Part shown: positions 8,111 through 16,752 of the stretch, piece after piece
How positions within the stretch are numbered: position 1 is the first letter of the stretch
Layout of the letters: each line of letters begins with the position of its first letter
Assembly (NCBI GenBank): GCA_017442085.1
Contig: JAFSAW010000016.1
Coordinates: forward strand, 1-43,423
Source: Oscillospiraceae bacterium
GTDB taxonomy: Bacteria; Bacillota; Clostridia; Oscillospirales; Ruminococcaceae
Length of the DNA: 43,423 bases
Reading direction: 5' to 3'
Program-made: the position numbers and the translations under genes
The notes under the pieces: generated by a model
What the model was told of the DNA's origin: nothing
The model's input: the letters and a program-made list of their open reading frames with translations, nothing else
The model's database searches: none

Positions 8111-9154
8111 TTATCTGTTTTCCAGTCTTCTGCGCATATCTTCCAGTTCTTCCAGCTGGCCCATATCCATCCAGCTGTTTTCGCTTACGGGATAAACGCC
8201 AACCTTTTCGCCAAGACTGCGGTATTTTTCGATGATGTCGGGGAAACCGCATTTTTTGTTTTCTTCCAGCTCGTCCACCACACGCTTGTCCACTATGTAC
8301 ATACCTGTATTGGTCAGAAAGTTCATTGTAGGCTTTTCGGTGATATCCTTGATTTCGCCGTCTTCGTTAAGGGTAAACACGCCGTAAGGGATTGTAACGT
8401 GCTTGAAGGCGCACACAACGGTGATAATGTTGCCCTGCTGTTTGTGGAACTTGTAGATGTCGTTGTAGTCGGCATCGATAAGCACATCGCAGTTGGTAAG
8501 GAAAAACGGTGTGTCGATTTTGCCTTTAAGCAGGCTTAAACCGCCGCCTGTGCCAAGGAAGGTTTCTTCCTCCACAAAGTCCACATTATAGTCCTTGCAA
8601 AGCTCGTTGAAATAGGCCTTTATCATATGCTTTTTGTGGTTTACCACAAGGTCAAACTGACTGCAGCCAAAGGAGTGAAAACGGTCGATAATATGTTCGA
8701 TAATCGGTTTTTCCCCCACAGGAATCAGCGGTTTCGGCAGAATTTTTGTGTATGGATAAAGGCGTGTGCCAAGGCCCCCTGCCATAATTACAACAGGCAG
8801 GTCAAGGGATTTCTGCACCTTTACAGTGTTTTCGTCATAGAAAGCAATCTCCACGATTTTGCCCTCGTTGTCCAGCAGCGGCAGGGCGGAGATTGATTTT
8901 TTTATCATATATTCTGTGGCATCAGCCTTCTGCGCAATACCCAGATATTTTGGATTATAATTTGCAACCTTGCTGATTTTGTCCTCAAGACTGCCGCCGT
9001 GAATGATGTGACGGCGGATATCAGCATCGGTAACAACCCCCTTGAGCTTGAGCTCGGGGGCGATAACAAGTATCTGTCTGCCTGTTTTTTCAAGCTGATT
9101 CATAGCATCCAGAACGGATATTTCTTCGCTGATTAAAAGCTGGTCAATAAGCAT
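8111..9154 (-). CDS. ptmE: CBS-domain sugar-1-phosphate nucleotidyltransferase (PtmE-like)
   Basis: A 347-residue two-part protein. Residues 1 to about 115 form a pair of CBS repeats (KGVVTDADIRRHI in the first, ALPLLDNEGKIVEI in the second). Residues 120-347 form an NTP-transferase domain with the pyrophosphorylase signature MAGGLGTRLYPYTK (124-137) and LPKPLIPVGEKP. The same architecture is found in Campylobacter PtmE, which makes GDP-glucosamine for legionaminic acid synthesis; CBS repeats are often adenine-nucleotide sensors. It follows legC by 14 bases with AAGGA in the gap and ends at the shared terminator. The choice of GTP as substrate is inferred from homology and context. Confidence 0.82.
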   Translation of the reverse strand: MLIDQLLISEEISVLDAMNQLEKTGRQILVIAPELKLKGVVTDADIRRHIIHGGSLEDKISKVANYNPKYLGIAQKADATEYMIKKSISALPLLDNEGKIVEIAFYDENTVKVQKSLDLPVVIMAGGLGTRLYPYTKILPKPLIPVGEKPIIEHIIDRFHSFGCSQFDLVVNHKKHMIKAYFNELCKDYNVDFVEEETFLGTGGGLSLLKGKIDTPFFLTNCDVLIDADYNDIYKFHKQQGNIITVVCAFKHVTIPYGVFTLNEDGEIKDITEKPTMNFLTNTGMYIVDKRVVDELEENKKCGFPDIIEKYRSLGEKVGVYPVSENSWMDMGQLEELEDMRRRLENR

Positions 9155-9168
9155 AGTGATTGTCCTTT

Positions 9169-10335
9169 TTATTTTGTAATTTCCAGCAGTCTGTCCGCAA
9201 CGATTTTTGCATCGTCAAGGGACAGGTTTGTGGTGCACGGAATATTTACAACACGTTTAAAGTAGTAGTTTGCCTTGCTTAAATCTGTTCTCTGACAGTC
9301 TTTGTAAGGTTCAAGGTCGCTGATAAGTGCCCAGATTGGTCGGGTCTGAATTTTGTCCTCGCTCATACCTTTAAGGATGTCGTCGGTGGATTTTGCACAG
9401 TCTTTAAGCAGTACGGAGTAAAACCACTTGTTGCTGCGGATATCGCTGCGGAAAGGCAGGATTTCCAGCCCGTTTCTGCCGTGGATTGCCTCCACATAAA
9501 AATCATAGTTGCGTTCTTTTACGCCGATAAATTTTTCAAGACATTCCATCTGTGCAACACCAAGGGCTGCCTGCAGGTTTGTCATGCGGTAGTTGTAACC
9601 GATTTCGTCGTGATAGAAACGCACCTCGTCGCTTTTTGCCTGGGTGGAAAGATGTTTTGCGCGGGCTGCCCAGTCGTCGTGGTTAGACACCAGCATACCG
9701 CCGCCGCCTGTTGTGATAATCTTGTTGCCGTTGAAGCTGTAGCAGCCGATATCGCCGATGGTGCCTGCAAATCTGCCTGCATAGCGGCCCTCTTTGCAGT
9801 AGGTGCCAAGGGCTTCGGTTGCATCTTCGATAAGGGTAAGGTTGTATTCCTGTGCAATATCCATAAGTGCTTCCATATCGCAAAGGTTGCCGAAAACGTG
9901 CACCGCCATAATGGCTTTTACCTGTGCGCCTGTGGTTTTGTTGATGGTTTTGCCGTCAACAATTTCACAGTTTGTCCGGAGAAATTCACGCACTTTTGCA
10001 GGGTCGATGCAGAGATAATCATCGCAGTCCACAAAAATTGGCTGTGCATTTGCATATTTTACAGGGTTTACTGCCGCAATAAATGTAAGGGCAGGCACAA
10101 GAACTTCGTGGCCCATGCCCACACCGCTTACGATAAGTGCAAGGTGCAGTGCAGCTGTGCCGCTGGCTGTTGCAACAGCGCGGGGCATTTTAACATATGC
10201 TGCAAGGTCTTCTTCAAATTTTGTAACATAGCCGCCCCCTGTGGAAACCCAGGTGGATTTTACGGCATCGTTAACGTATTTTTCTTCGTTGCCTTCAAAG
10301 TTAGGCACTGAAAGCGGAATAAAAGGATGACTCAT
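9169..10335 (-). CDS. legC: DegT/DnrJ/EryC1 sugar aminotransferase (LegC-like)
   Basis: A 388-residue PLP-dependent aminotransferase. It starts FIPLSVPNFEGNEEKYV and has VATASGTAALHLAL at the phosphate-binding region. The SFNGNKIITTGGGGM block carries the PLP lysine at about residue 205. Full length for the family. In the legionaminate route LegC transfers an amino group to the 4-keto intermediate made by LegB. The ATG follows GGAGG by about nine bases. It lies between the DUF2142 gene and ptmE in the first transcription unit. Pseudaminic acid PseC enzymes belong to the same superfamily, but the ptmE and legB neighbours favour LegC. Confidence 0.85.
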   Translation of the reverse strand: MSHPFIPLSVPNFEGNEEKYVNDAVKSTWVSTGGGYVTKFEEDLAAYVKMPRAVATASGTAALHLALIVSGVGMGHEVLVPALTFIAAVNPVKYANAQPIFVDCDDYLCIDPAKVREFLRTNCEIVDGKTINKTTGAQVKAIMAVHVFGNLCDMEALMDIAQEYNLTLIEDATEALGTYCKEGRYAGRFAGTIGDIGCYSFNGNKIITTGGGGMLVSNHDDWAARAKHLSTQAKSDEVRFYHDEIGYNYRMTNLQAALGVAQMECLEKFIGVKERNYDFYVEAIHGRNGLEILPFRSDIRSNKWFYSVLLKDCAKSTDDILKGMSEDKIQTRPIWALISDLEPYKDCQRTDLSKANYYFKRVVNIPCTTNLSLDDAKIVADRLLEITK

Positions 10336-10414
10336 TGATATGCCTCCATATATAAACTATTTCTCACACTGCATGTGAGGATGCTGTCCTTTGGATGTGA
10401 CAGGCAAAGCCTTT

Positions 10415-12070
10415 TTATGACACAAATACAATTGCTTTCAACGGGAAGTAGTATGCCGCAAACAGCAGTGCTGCTGCAGTCACCGCAAAGATATAGCCAA
10501 TCCACACGGTGCTCTGTTCGCCCTTTGCAAAGGTGTTCAGAAGGATTTCGTCGCTGTGCGGTGCTTTGTCTGCAGAAAGTTCTGCGCCGTTTTTCATATA
10601 GCCTTTTGCCCACCAGCTGAAAAGCATTAAAAGACCCATAAATGCAGGGATAAAATATCTCATCTGCAGGCCGATAATCTGCGGCAGTGTAACAGGTGTC
10701 CAGGTAAGATACAGCCCTGTTGCACACACTGCATAGGTAAGCAGTGCTGTGATAAAGAAAACCGCCACACGGTTAAAATCTTCTTTTTTAAGCAGATGTG
10801 CATTTTTGAATGCCGCAAGCAGCAGTACAACCGGTGTAAAGGTGCTGATAATCTTGATGTCCACATCAATCCAGCCAAAAAGACCGCCTGTGGAGATAAA
10901 GAAAGAGTTGTTGCGCATTGTGTCAAGGAACACAACAAGATATCGCAGCGGATTTGAAAGGATAAACATAAGCTGTGCCGCAGGGTTGGAATCGCTCATA
11001 GGGCGTTCGATAACTCCATAGTTGGACAGCAGGCCAACCAGCAGCCCCATACCTTCGTAAATTATAAAGAACACTGCAAGCACGGCGGCAACAAACTGCC
11101 AGCGTTTGATTTTAACTTTCCAGCGGTCCTTTGGCAGAAGCAGCAGAAGCAGGATAAACACGATATAGTTCATCTTGCTGGTGCACATAACCGCAAAAGC
11201 AACAATAAAGGCAATAGCTTTCTTTTTGTCAAAGCTGTCGCTTAAAACCGTGCCGAAGACAAGGAACATAAGGCCAAACAGCATGCAGTCGTTGTTGCAG
11301 CTGGACACCACAAACATTGTCAGCGGCATAATCATAATGGCGTACAGCATCATGCGGAAGCGTGCCGCCCAGCGCAGTGCAAAATAGCAGCAGGCTGTGT
11401 AGAAGGCAAGGTTTGCAAGCCTTGCAAGATAATAGCACCACAGTGCATCGGCACCGAAAAGGCGGCCGATAAACACGCCCAGTGCCTGCGGAAGATAAGG
11501 GATAATCTGAAAGATTATAATGCCCATAGGCTCGCCCTTTCTGCCGCTTGCCATATCGTCAAAATACATATCAAAGCGGTCAAGAATGCTGCAGCCCTTT
11601 TCGGCAGGGTAGCCGTTGCGGTAAGCAACAGGGAATGCTTCCATAAGCAGATAGACGTCGTTTGGCCATTCCTGCTGCTCGTCAAAGTGAAAATCCCCCA
11701 TGCCCATTGCATAGCTGCGCAGATAGTGGCTTTGCTCGTCCGGCACCTGATTTGGCGGTGTGATAAAGCAGAACAGCACCCCTGTGACAAAGATGAGCAC
11801 TGTCATAAACAGTGCGGTGTTGTTTCTGCAGAATTTTTTTGCCAGCAGTGCACCGCCGCTGATAACCATCAGGATGCCAAACAGCACAAGTGTGCCGCCT
11901 ATCTGGCCAATCCACTGAGGCTCGTACACCACGCGGACAAAGTATATTGCAAAAAACGCAAGGCAGAATAAAGCGAAACAGCCTATACCGCAAAGCAATA
12001 CAGGCTTATTTCTTATACTGTCACAAAGTTTTTTTAATTTTACGGTTAAATTTTTAAATTTGTCTGTCAT
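10415..12070 (-). CDS. DUF2142-type polytopic membrane protein
   Basis: A 551-residue membrane protein with roughly twelve hydrophobic segments. The first loop contains CFITPPNQVPDEQSHYLRSYA, the PPxQVPDExxH signature of the DUF2142 family; members have a GT-C glycosyltransferase-like layout and occur in surface glycan loci. It lies between legB and legC with short gaps (26 and 79 bases) and AAAGG before the ATG, so it should be co-expressed with them. A role in transferring or polymerising a lipid-linked sugar at the outer face of the membrane is plausible. No activity can be assigned from sequence. Confidence 0.75.
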   Translation of the reverse strand: MTDKFKNLTVKLKKLCDSIRNKPVLLCGIGCFALFCLAFFAIYFVRVVYEPQWIGQIGGTLVLFGILMVISGGALLAKKFCRNNTALFMTVLIFVTGVLFCFITPPNQVPDEQSHYLRSYAMGMGDFHFDEQQEWPNDVYLLMEAFPVAYRNGYPAEKGCSILDRFDMYFDDMASGRKGEPMGIIIFQIIPYLPQALGVFIGRLFGADALWCYYLARLANLAFYTACCYFALRWAARFRMMLYAIMIMPLTMFVVSSCNNDCMLFGLMFLVFGTVLSDSFDKKKAIAFIVAFAVMCTSKMNYIVFILLLLLLPKDRWKVKIKRWQFVAAVLAVFFIIYEGMGLLVGLLSNYGVIERPMSDSNPAAQLMFILSNPLRYLVVFLDTMRNNSFFISTGGLFGWIDVDIKIISTFTPVVLLLAAFKNAHLLKKEDFNRVAVFFITALLTYAVCATGLYLTWTPVTLPQIIGLQMRYFIPAFMGLLMLFSWWAKGYMKNGAELSADKAPHSDEILLNTFAKGEQSTVWIGYIFAVTAAALLFAAYYFPLKAIVFVS

Positions 12071-12096
12071 AAAAATGTGACCTTTACAATGGCATT

Positions 12097-13080
12097 TTAA
12101 ACGTTGTAAATTTCAGGTTTATAGCGGTCAAGGTTCTGACGCATCCAGTCGATAGTTTCGGCAATACCCTGTTCAAAGGTATAGTTTGGCTGCCAGCCTG
12201 TCAGACTGTTAAGCTGTTTTGCTGTGCCGAGCAGACGGTTAACCTCGCTTTTTTCAGGGCGCAGGCGCTGTTCTTCACAGATGATGCGTGCATTTGGATT
12301 TATCTGACGGATAAGCTCGTTTGCCAGGTCCCCGATGGAGATTTCTTTTTCTGTCGCGATATTGAGCTCTTTGCCGATTGTATTGTCGTGGTTTGCAATT
12401 GTCACAAAGCCGTTTGCTGTGTCTTTTACATAGTTGAAGTCACGGGTTGGTGTAAGGCTGCCAAGCTTGATTTCTTCGGCACCGCTTAAAAGCTGTGTGA
12501 TGATTGTAGGGATAACTGCACGGGCAGACTGGCGCGGACCGTATGTATTGAACGGACGCACGATTGTAACAGGTGTTTCGAAAGAACGGTAGAAGCTTTC
12601 GGCAATTCTGTCTGCACCGATTTTTGTAGCGGAGTATGGGCTCTGACCCTGGTACGGATGTTTTTCGTCAATAGGCACATACTGTGCTGTGCCGTAAACC
12701 TCGCTTGTGGAGGTAACAAGCACACGGCGTGTGTCAAGGTCACGTGCTGCCTGCAGAATGTTCAGTGTGCCCTTTACGTTTGTGTCAACGTATGTGTCAG
12801 GAGAATGATAGCTGAAAGGAATTGCAATAAGTGCTGCAAGGTGGAACACTGTGTCCTGGCCTTTCATTGCAACGCGCACACCGTTTGGGTCGCGCACATC
12901 GCCCAGCACAACATTCATGGAAGCTTTTTCTTCCTTGCTCAGTGTATCCAGCCAGCCCCACTGACCAAAAGAGTTGTAAAGGCAGAAGGCTGTAACATCA
13001 TAGCCTTCACGGATAAGCTGCTGTGTAAGATGACTGCCGATAAAGCCGTCTGCTCCTGTAACCATAACTTTTCTTGACAT
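12097..13080 (-). CDS. legB: NDP-GlcNAc 4,6-dehydratase (LegB-like SDR)
   Basis: A 327-residue extended short-chain dehydrogenase. TGADGFIGSHL (8-18) is the GxxGxxG nucleotide site, SEVYG (126-130) includes the active-site acidic residue region, and Y149-x3-K153 (SPYSATK) is the catalytic pair. LegB-type enzymes oxidise and dehydrate an NDP-linked GlcNAc to a 4-keto-6-deoxy sugar, which LegC then aminates. The first gene of its operon: GAGG lies eight bases before the ATG and a good promoter is present. SDR relatives with other nucleotide sugars cannot be excluded, but the set of neighbours is coherent. Confidence 0.85.
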   Translation of the reverse strand: MSRKVMVTGADGFIGSHLTQQLIREGYDVTAFCLYNSFGQWGWLDTLSKEEKASMNVVLGDVRDPNGVRVAMKGQDTVFHLAALIAIPFSYHSPDTYVDTNVKGTLNILQAARDLDTRRVLVTSTSEVYGTAQYVPIDEKHPYQGQSPYSATKIGADRIAESFYRSFETPVTIVRPFNTYGPRQSARAVIPTIITQLLSGAEEIKLGSLTPTRDFNYVKDTANGFVTIANHDNTIGKELNIATEKEISIGDLANELIRQINPNARIICEEQRLRPEKSEVNRLLGTAKQLNSLTGWQPNYTFEQGIAETIDWMRQNLDRYKPEIYNV

Positions 13081-13155
13081 ATATATTTCCTCACTTTTCT
13101 ATGTGTGAATTGTCCTTTGCTGATAAGTACGCATAATTTACCTATTATCCATATC

Positions 13156-13184
13156 ATTATACCGCAATTATAATAAAAATACAA
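13156..13184 (-). promoter_or_regulatory. Putative promoter of the legB-ptmE operon
   Basis: On the minus strand TTGTAT (13179-13184) and TATAAT (13156-13161) are separated by 17 bases. Initiation near 13149 leaves a leader of about 69 bases before legB. The opposite strand carries another promoter about 30 bases away, so the intergenic region is a divergent control region. Confidence 0.62.
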
Positions 13185-13209
13185 CAATTATTACCATTGC
13201 GGTATCTTA

Positions 13210-13238
13210 TTTACAAACCGCTTATATTTTGATAAAAT
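13210..13238 (+). promoter_or_regulatory. Putative promoter for the SGNH-like gene
   Basis: TTTACA (13210-13215) and TAAAAT (13233-13238) are separated by 17 bases on the plus strand. The upstream in-frame TTG at 13229 falls within this promoter, which supports the ATG at 13277 as the true start. Confidence 0.55.
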
Positions 13239-13276
13239 ATAAAGTGGCGAATTATGTTTTTTTGAAAGGAAAAAAT

Positions 13277-14206
13277 ATGGTTAAACTGGCAAGAAAACTG
13301 GCGATAATTTTATTGCCGATAGTTATATATTTTGCAGCTTTTATATACTTTGAGCCCTACAATTACTTTGGACTTAAAGAAAGCGAATACAGCGGCGACA
13401 GTGCCATTGTCCGCGTGAGAAACTACAATGCAGAGCCGGAAGATGTTATTCTGCTGGGCGACAGCCGTATGGCACATTTTGATATGGACCTTGTGGAAAA
13501 ACTGGTGGGCGAAAAGGTTGGTCAGCTTGCCTTTGGCGGCGCCAGCTTCAACGAAAGCATGGACCTTTTGGAATATGCGCTGGAGCGCAACGAAAATATC
13601 CACACCGTGTTTTTTGAGGTAAGCTTTTACACCCTTAACGAAAGCTACTACAAGGACAGAATGAGCAGCATTGAAACCATTGCCGAAAACCCCTTTGCAT
13701 ATATGCTCAACTTCAACTATAACGTGGAGATGCTAAGCAACGTGCGCTGGGTGCTGCAGGGCGTGGAAAACGTGGCAAGCCCTCACCACCAGGAATGGAC
13801 AGATGAAGATTATTACCACGAGGACGGCACAAAGCGCACCTACCGCAAAAACCTTGAAGAATATGCCGTGGACACAATCTATCCCGTATGCGAAAACTAT
13901 GCCCTTGACAGTGCAGATATCGAAAGATACATCAGCCTTGCCAAACTGTGCAGAGCAAGAGGCATAAAGCTGTACACAGTTATGCCCCCTGCAGACCAGT
14001 CACTTGTTGACCTTGTAATTGAGCCGCTGGGCATAGGCGAACATATAAACACCTTTATCGAAACTGTAAGCCCTTACACAGAAGTGCTCAACTTTGAATA
14101 CAACGAGGTTAACCCTTTCAGCGAAGATTTGTTCTTTGACGGTTTTCACCTTGATGTTTACAGCGGCCTGCCGGTGTTTACCGAAATGCTGTTTAAAAAC
14201 AGATAA
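13277..14206 (+). CDS. Membrane-anchored SGNH-hydrolase-like protein
   Basis: A 309-residue protein with one N-terminal hydrophobic segment (about residues 7-24), then an extracytoplasmic domain. VILLGDSRMAHFD carries the GDS nucleophile block, AFGGAS follows at the expected place for the block II glycine, and FFDGFHLD near the C-terminus supplies the D-x-x-H catalytic pair. This matches SGNH/GDSL esterases and the AlgX/AlgJ-type O-acetyltransferases of surface polysaccharide loci. Placed divergently from legB, it may add or remove acetyl groups on the surface glycan (inference). GAAAGG precedes the chosen ATG; an upstream TTG start at 13229 has no ribosome binding site and overlaps the promoter. 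Confidence 0.72.
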   Translation: MVKLARKLAIILLPIVIYFAAFIYFEPYNYFGLKESEYSGDSAIVRVRNYNAEPEDVILLGDSRMAHFDMDLVEKLVGEKVGQLAFGGASFNESMDLLEYALERNENIHTVFFEVSFYTLNESYYKDRMSSIETIAENPFAYMLNFNYNVEMLSNVRWVLQGVENVASPHHQEWTDEDYYHEDGTKRTYRKNLEEYAVDTIYPVCENYALDSADIERYISLAKLCRARGIKLYTVMPPADQSLVDLVIEPLGIGEHINTFIETVSPYTEVLNFEYNEVNPFSEDLFFDGFHLDVYSGLPVFTEMLFKNR

Positions 14207-14210
14207 ACCG

Positions 14211-14307
14211 GCCTCCCTCTGATGAGGGAGGTGTCACCCACGGTGACGGAGGGAGAGACCGCCCCTCAGTCAGCTTATGCTGACAGCTCCCCTGACAAGT
14301 GGAGCCA
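14211..14307. repeat. CTCCCTC-type intergenic hairpin repeat
   Basis: Consists of small hairpins in tandem: CCTCCCTC/GAGGGAGG, GTCAC/GTGAC and GTCAGC-ttat-GCTGAC. Related copies lie at 41563-41684, 42853-42971 and 43305-43423, with a more distant relative at 43157-43210. It occupies the gap between the SGNH-like gene and the next gene and has no ORF. Such elements are abundant between genes in many gut Clostridia. Confidence 0.8.
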
Positions 14308-14339
14308 TTTAACCTTAACCTATATACAGAGGTAACATT

Positions 14340-15662
14340 ATGGCTTTGGATTTTTTGATTTTATACGAACACATTGTAAGAGAATACGAAAGCATTACCT
14401 TGCTTAAAGCAGAGCTGGAACGCCGCGGCTACACTGCCGAAATCCGCCAGCTGCTTGCAAAAAAAGAACGCCGCCTTTACAAAGAGGACAAACCAAAGGT
14501 GGTGGTTGCCAGCGCAATGTATGACAACAAGACGGTAAACAGCTTTGTTTACAACAATGTCGGCGTGTGCAACAAGGTGGTAAATCTGCACTGGGAGCAG
14601 GTGCTCAGTGAAGAACAGGAAAACAGCCCCTTCTTCAACTGCGGTGAAGCTGCCGCCTATGCAATGCACACCTGCTGGGGCGAAAAAAGCCGTGACCGCA
14701 TTGTAAAATACGGTGTGCCGATAGAAAACACAACCATAACAGGTGCAGTTACACTGGACTTTCTGCGTCCCGAGTTCAAGGGATATTACAAGGAAAAGGA
14801 AGAACTTTGCGCAGAATTCGGCCTTGACCCAGACAAGCGCCTTGCGCTGTATGTTTCCAGCTTTTCCGTTGCATATATGTCCGACAAGGAAATAGCCGAG
14901 CTTAACGACCTTGCAGGTGTAAGCTTTGACCAGTTCCGCATTACCGCCTGCAAGAGCATGAACAAGACACTTGAATGGGTGGACAAATTTCTGCAGACGG
15001 AAGAAGGCAAAAACACAGAGTTTGTATACCGCCGTCACCCAAGCGAATGGAACAGCCCTATCCTTGCCGAAATGGCAGCCAAACACAAAAACTTTCACCT
15101 TATCACCGACTATTCGGTTAAACAGTGGATTGTTGCGGCAGACACAATCTTCAGCTGGATTTCCACATCTATTGCCGAAATTTACTTTGCTGGCAAAAGC
15201 TGTTTTGTTATCCGCCCTTACCCTGTGGAATGGGAGTATGACCCTGTTATCTACAAGGACTGCAGATACATAGACAATTACGAAGATTTTGCAGCCACCT
15301 TTACCGCAGAGGATGCACCGTTCCCTATCGATGAGGAAATGATGCTCAGCCACTACAATCAGACCGAAGTGCCAAGCTATGTGCGCATTGCCGATGTGTG
15401 CGAAAAGATGCTGCACGAAGACAGCGACGCAACGGGCAGAAAACCCTTTGACCACTTTACGCCAAAATTCAGCTGGCTTAAATATTTCTCCCTTATCGGC
15501 CTGCACTTTATGTACCGCATAAAACTGGACCCTGCAAAGCTGAAAATTTTTGGCCCTCTGTCCGAATGGGCCGGCAGAATTTACGGCCACATTGCAAAAA
15601 GCCACGTATCCAAAGAAGAAGATGCAGCTTTCCGTGCAAAAATTGACAGATTTGTAAAATAA
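14340..15662 (+). CDS. Surface carbohydrate biosynthesis protein (CDP-glycerol transferase-like)
   Basis: A 440-residue soluble protein resembling the 'surface carbohydrate biosynthesis protein' family, whose C-terminal half recalls CDP-glycerol glycerophosphotransferases and GT-B glycosyltransferases. Visible features are VVASAMYDNKTVNSF, NLHWEQVLSEEQ, a TGAVTLDFLRPEF segment at the inter-domain hinge, FVYRRHPSEW, and WISTSIAEIYFAGKSCFVI. The last two parallel the RxHP and STS-IxE donor-site motifs of teichoic acid polymerases. AGAGGT precedes the ATG at 14340. Being next to the legionaminate genes and co-directional with the SGNH-like gene, it is a reasonable candidate for transferring a sugar or sugar phosphate to the surface glycan. 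The acceptor is unknown. Confidence 0.72.
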   Translation: MALDFLILYEHIVREYESITLLKAELERRGYTAEIRQLLAKKERRLYKEDKPKVVVASAMYDNKTVNSFVYNNVGVCNKVVNLHWEQVLSEEQENSPFFNCGEAAAYAMHTCWGEKSRDRIVKYGVPIENTTITGAVTLDFLRPEFKGYYKEKEELCAEFGLDPDKRLALYVSSFSVAYMSDKEIAELNDLAGVSFDQFRITACKSMNKTLEWVDKFLQTEEGKNTEFVYRRHPSEWNSPILAEMAAKHKNFHLITDYSVKQWIVAADTIFSWISTSIAEIYFAGKSCFVIRPYPVEWEYDPVIYKDCRYIDNYEDFAATFTAEDAPFPIDEEMMLSHYNQTEVPSYVRIADVCEKMLHEDSDATGRKPFDHFTPKFSWLKYFSLIGLHFMYRIKLDPAKLKIFGPLSEWAGRIYGHIAKSHVSKEEDAAFRAKIDRFVK

Positions 15663-15666
15663 ACCC

Positions 15667-15935
15667 AAAGGATTATTTGGGTGGCTTGGAGGGCTTGCCC
15701 TCCAAATAAAAATCGGGGTTGTGAAAGAAGGGGTGTCCCCTTCTTGTAAACAATAAAAAATTGTCGCCCCTTCAGCACACACAACGCGGCGCGGTGTGTG
15801 CGGACCTGCACACGTAAGCGCCACACAAAAGCGACCTTGTCATACACTGTTCGGCGGGGTCCGCTGCCTGCCAACAGCGGCAGTTTTGGTCACTTTTGCT
15901 GCCAAAAGTGACATGCAAAGCATCATTATGCTTTG
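15667..15935 (+). repeat. Structured intergenic element, copy 2 (most complete)
   Basis: The fullest copy of the five. In order it has GGAGGGC/GCCCTCC, GAAGGGG-tgt-CCCCTTC, the nested arm GTCGC..GGCGC..GTGTGC-ggacct-GCACAC..GCGCC..GCGAC (tip at 15796-15813), CCGCTG/CAGCGG, GTCACTTTTG-ctgc-CAAAAGTGAC, and a terminal CAAAGCAT-catt-ATGCTTTG hairpin. It fills most of the 327-base gap 15663-15989 in the same direction as the flanking genes. The remaining 54 bases hold only the ribosome binding site of the PHP gene. No protein is encoded. Confidence 0.88.
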
Positions 15936-15989
15936 GGCGGTCAAAAATGCCATGCAATGCCTTTCCCCCACATTATTCGGAGGATAATT

Positions 15990-16682
15990 ATGAAGTACGA
16001 TTTCCATATCCATTCCTGCCTTTCCCCCTGCGGAAGCGATGATATGACCCCTGCAAACATTGCGGGGATGAGCTTTCTGGCAGGTCTTGGCGCAATTGCA
16101 GTATGTGACCACAACAGCTGCCTCAACATTGAGGCGGCGGCGAAAGCCTGCGCCCAGTACGGAGTGAGATACCTTTGCGGCATGGAGCTTTGCACCAGCG
16201 AGGATATCCACGTGCTGTGCTACTTTAAAGATGTGCAGAGTGCTATGGACTTTTCTTATCACATAGAAGAAAACACCCTTAAATTTCCAAATCAGCCAGA
16301 GCATTACGGCAACCAGAACATTATGGACGACACCGACAATATTCTGGGCACTGTAGACCACCTGCTGATAAGCGGCTGCAACTATTCGGTTTACGAAATT
16401 GCCGACATTGTGCACTGTATGGGCGGCGTGTGCTATTATGCACATATTGACAAACCCAGCTATTCGGTTATCAGCGTGCTTGGCACAATCCCCGAAGATG
16501 TTTATTTTGACGGTGTGGAAATTCACGACCTGTCAAAGCGTCAGGGGCTTATAGATGCAGGATATATAACCCAGGACACACCTTACATATCCGACAGCGA
16601 TGCACATCAGCTGGAGCTTATAGGCGACAGAGAGTGCCAGATGGACGAAAATCATCCGCTGTATCAGTTTATAATGGAATAA
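15990..16682 (+). CDS. PHP-domain metal-dependent phosphoesterase
   Basis: A 230-residue PHP-superfamily protein. The first metal motif HxH is in YDFHIHSCLSPCG (residues 3-15). Further ligands are in VCDHNS, CGMELCTSEDIHV, YYAHIDKPS and SDAHQ, giving the usual set of His/Asp/Glu residues for a multi-zinc or manganese centre. Members hydrolyse phosphoesters in nucleotide or histidinol-phosphate metabolism; the substrate here is not evident. The ATG at 15990 follows CGGAGGATAAT; a longer in-frame start at 15933 runs back into the structured repeat and was rejected. Confidence 0.82.
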   Translation: MKYDFHIHSCLSPCGSDDMTPANIAGMSFLAGLGAIAVCDHNSCLNIEAAAKACAQYGVRYLCGMELCTSEDIHVLCYFKDVQSAMDFSYHIEENTLKFPNQPEHYGNQNIMDDTDNILGTVDHLLISGCNYSVYEIADIVHCMGGVCYYAHIDKPSYSVISVLGTIPEDVYFDGVEIHDLSKRQGLIDAGYITQDTPYISDSDAHQLELIGDRECQMDENHPLYQFIME

Positions 16683-16752
16683 TTGTCACTTTTCGCTGAA
16701 TTTTCAAAATTCGGTTTTACAATATAAAAAAATCAAAAAAGAAGGTATTATT

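Noticed and set aside
9481..10311. 276-residue plus-strand ORF opposite legC
   Set aside because: Cys/His-rich antisense shadow of a clear aminotransferase gene.
14361..15824. 487-residue minus-strand ORF opposite the surface carbohydrate gene
   Set aside because: Cys/Phe/Val-rich shadow with no family resemblance or ribosome site. The plus strand encodes a coherent protein, and the ORF runs into the structured repeat.
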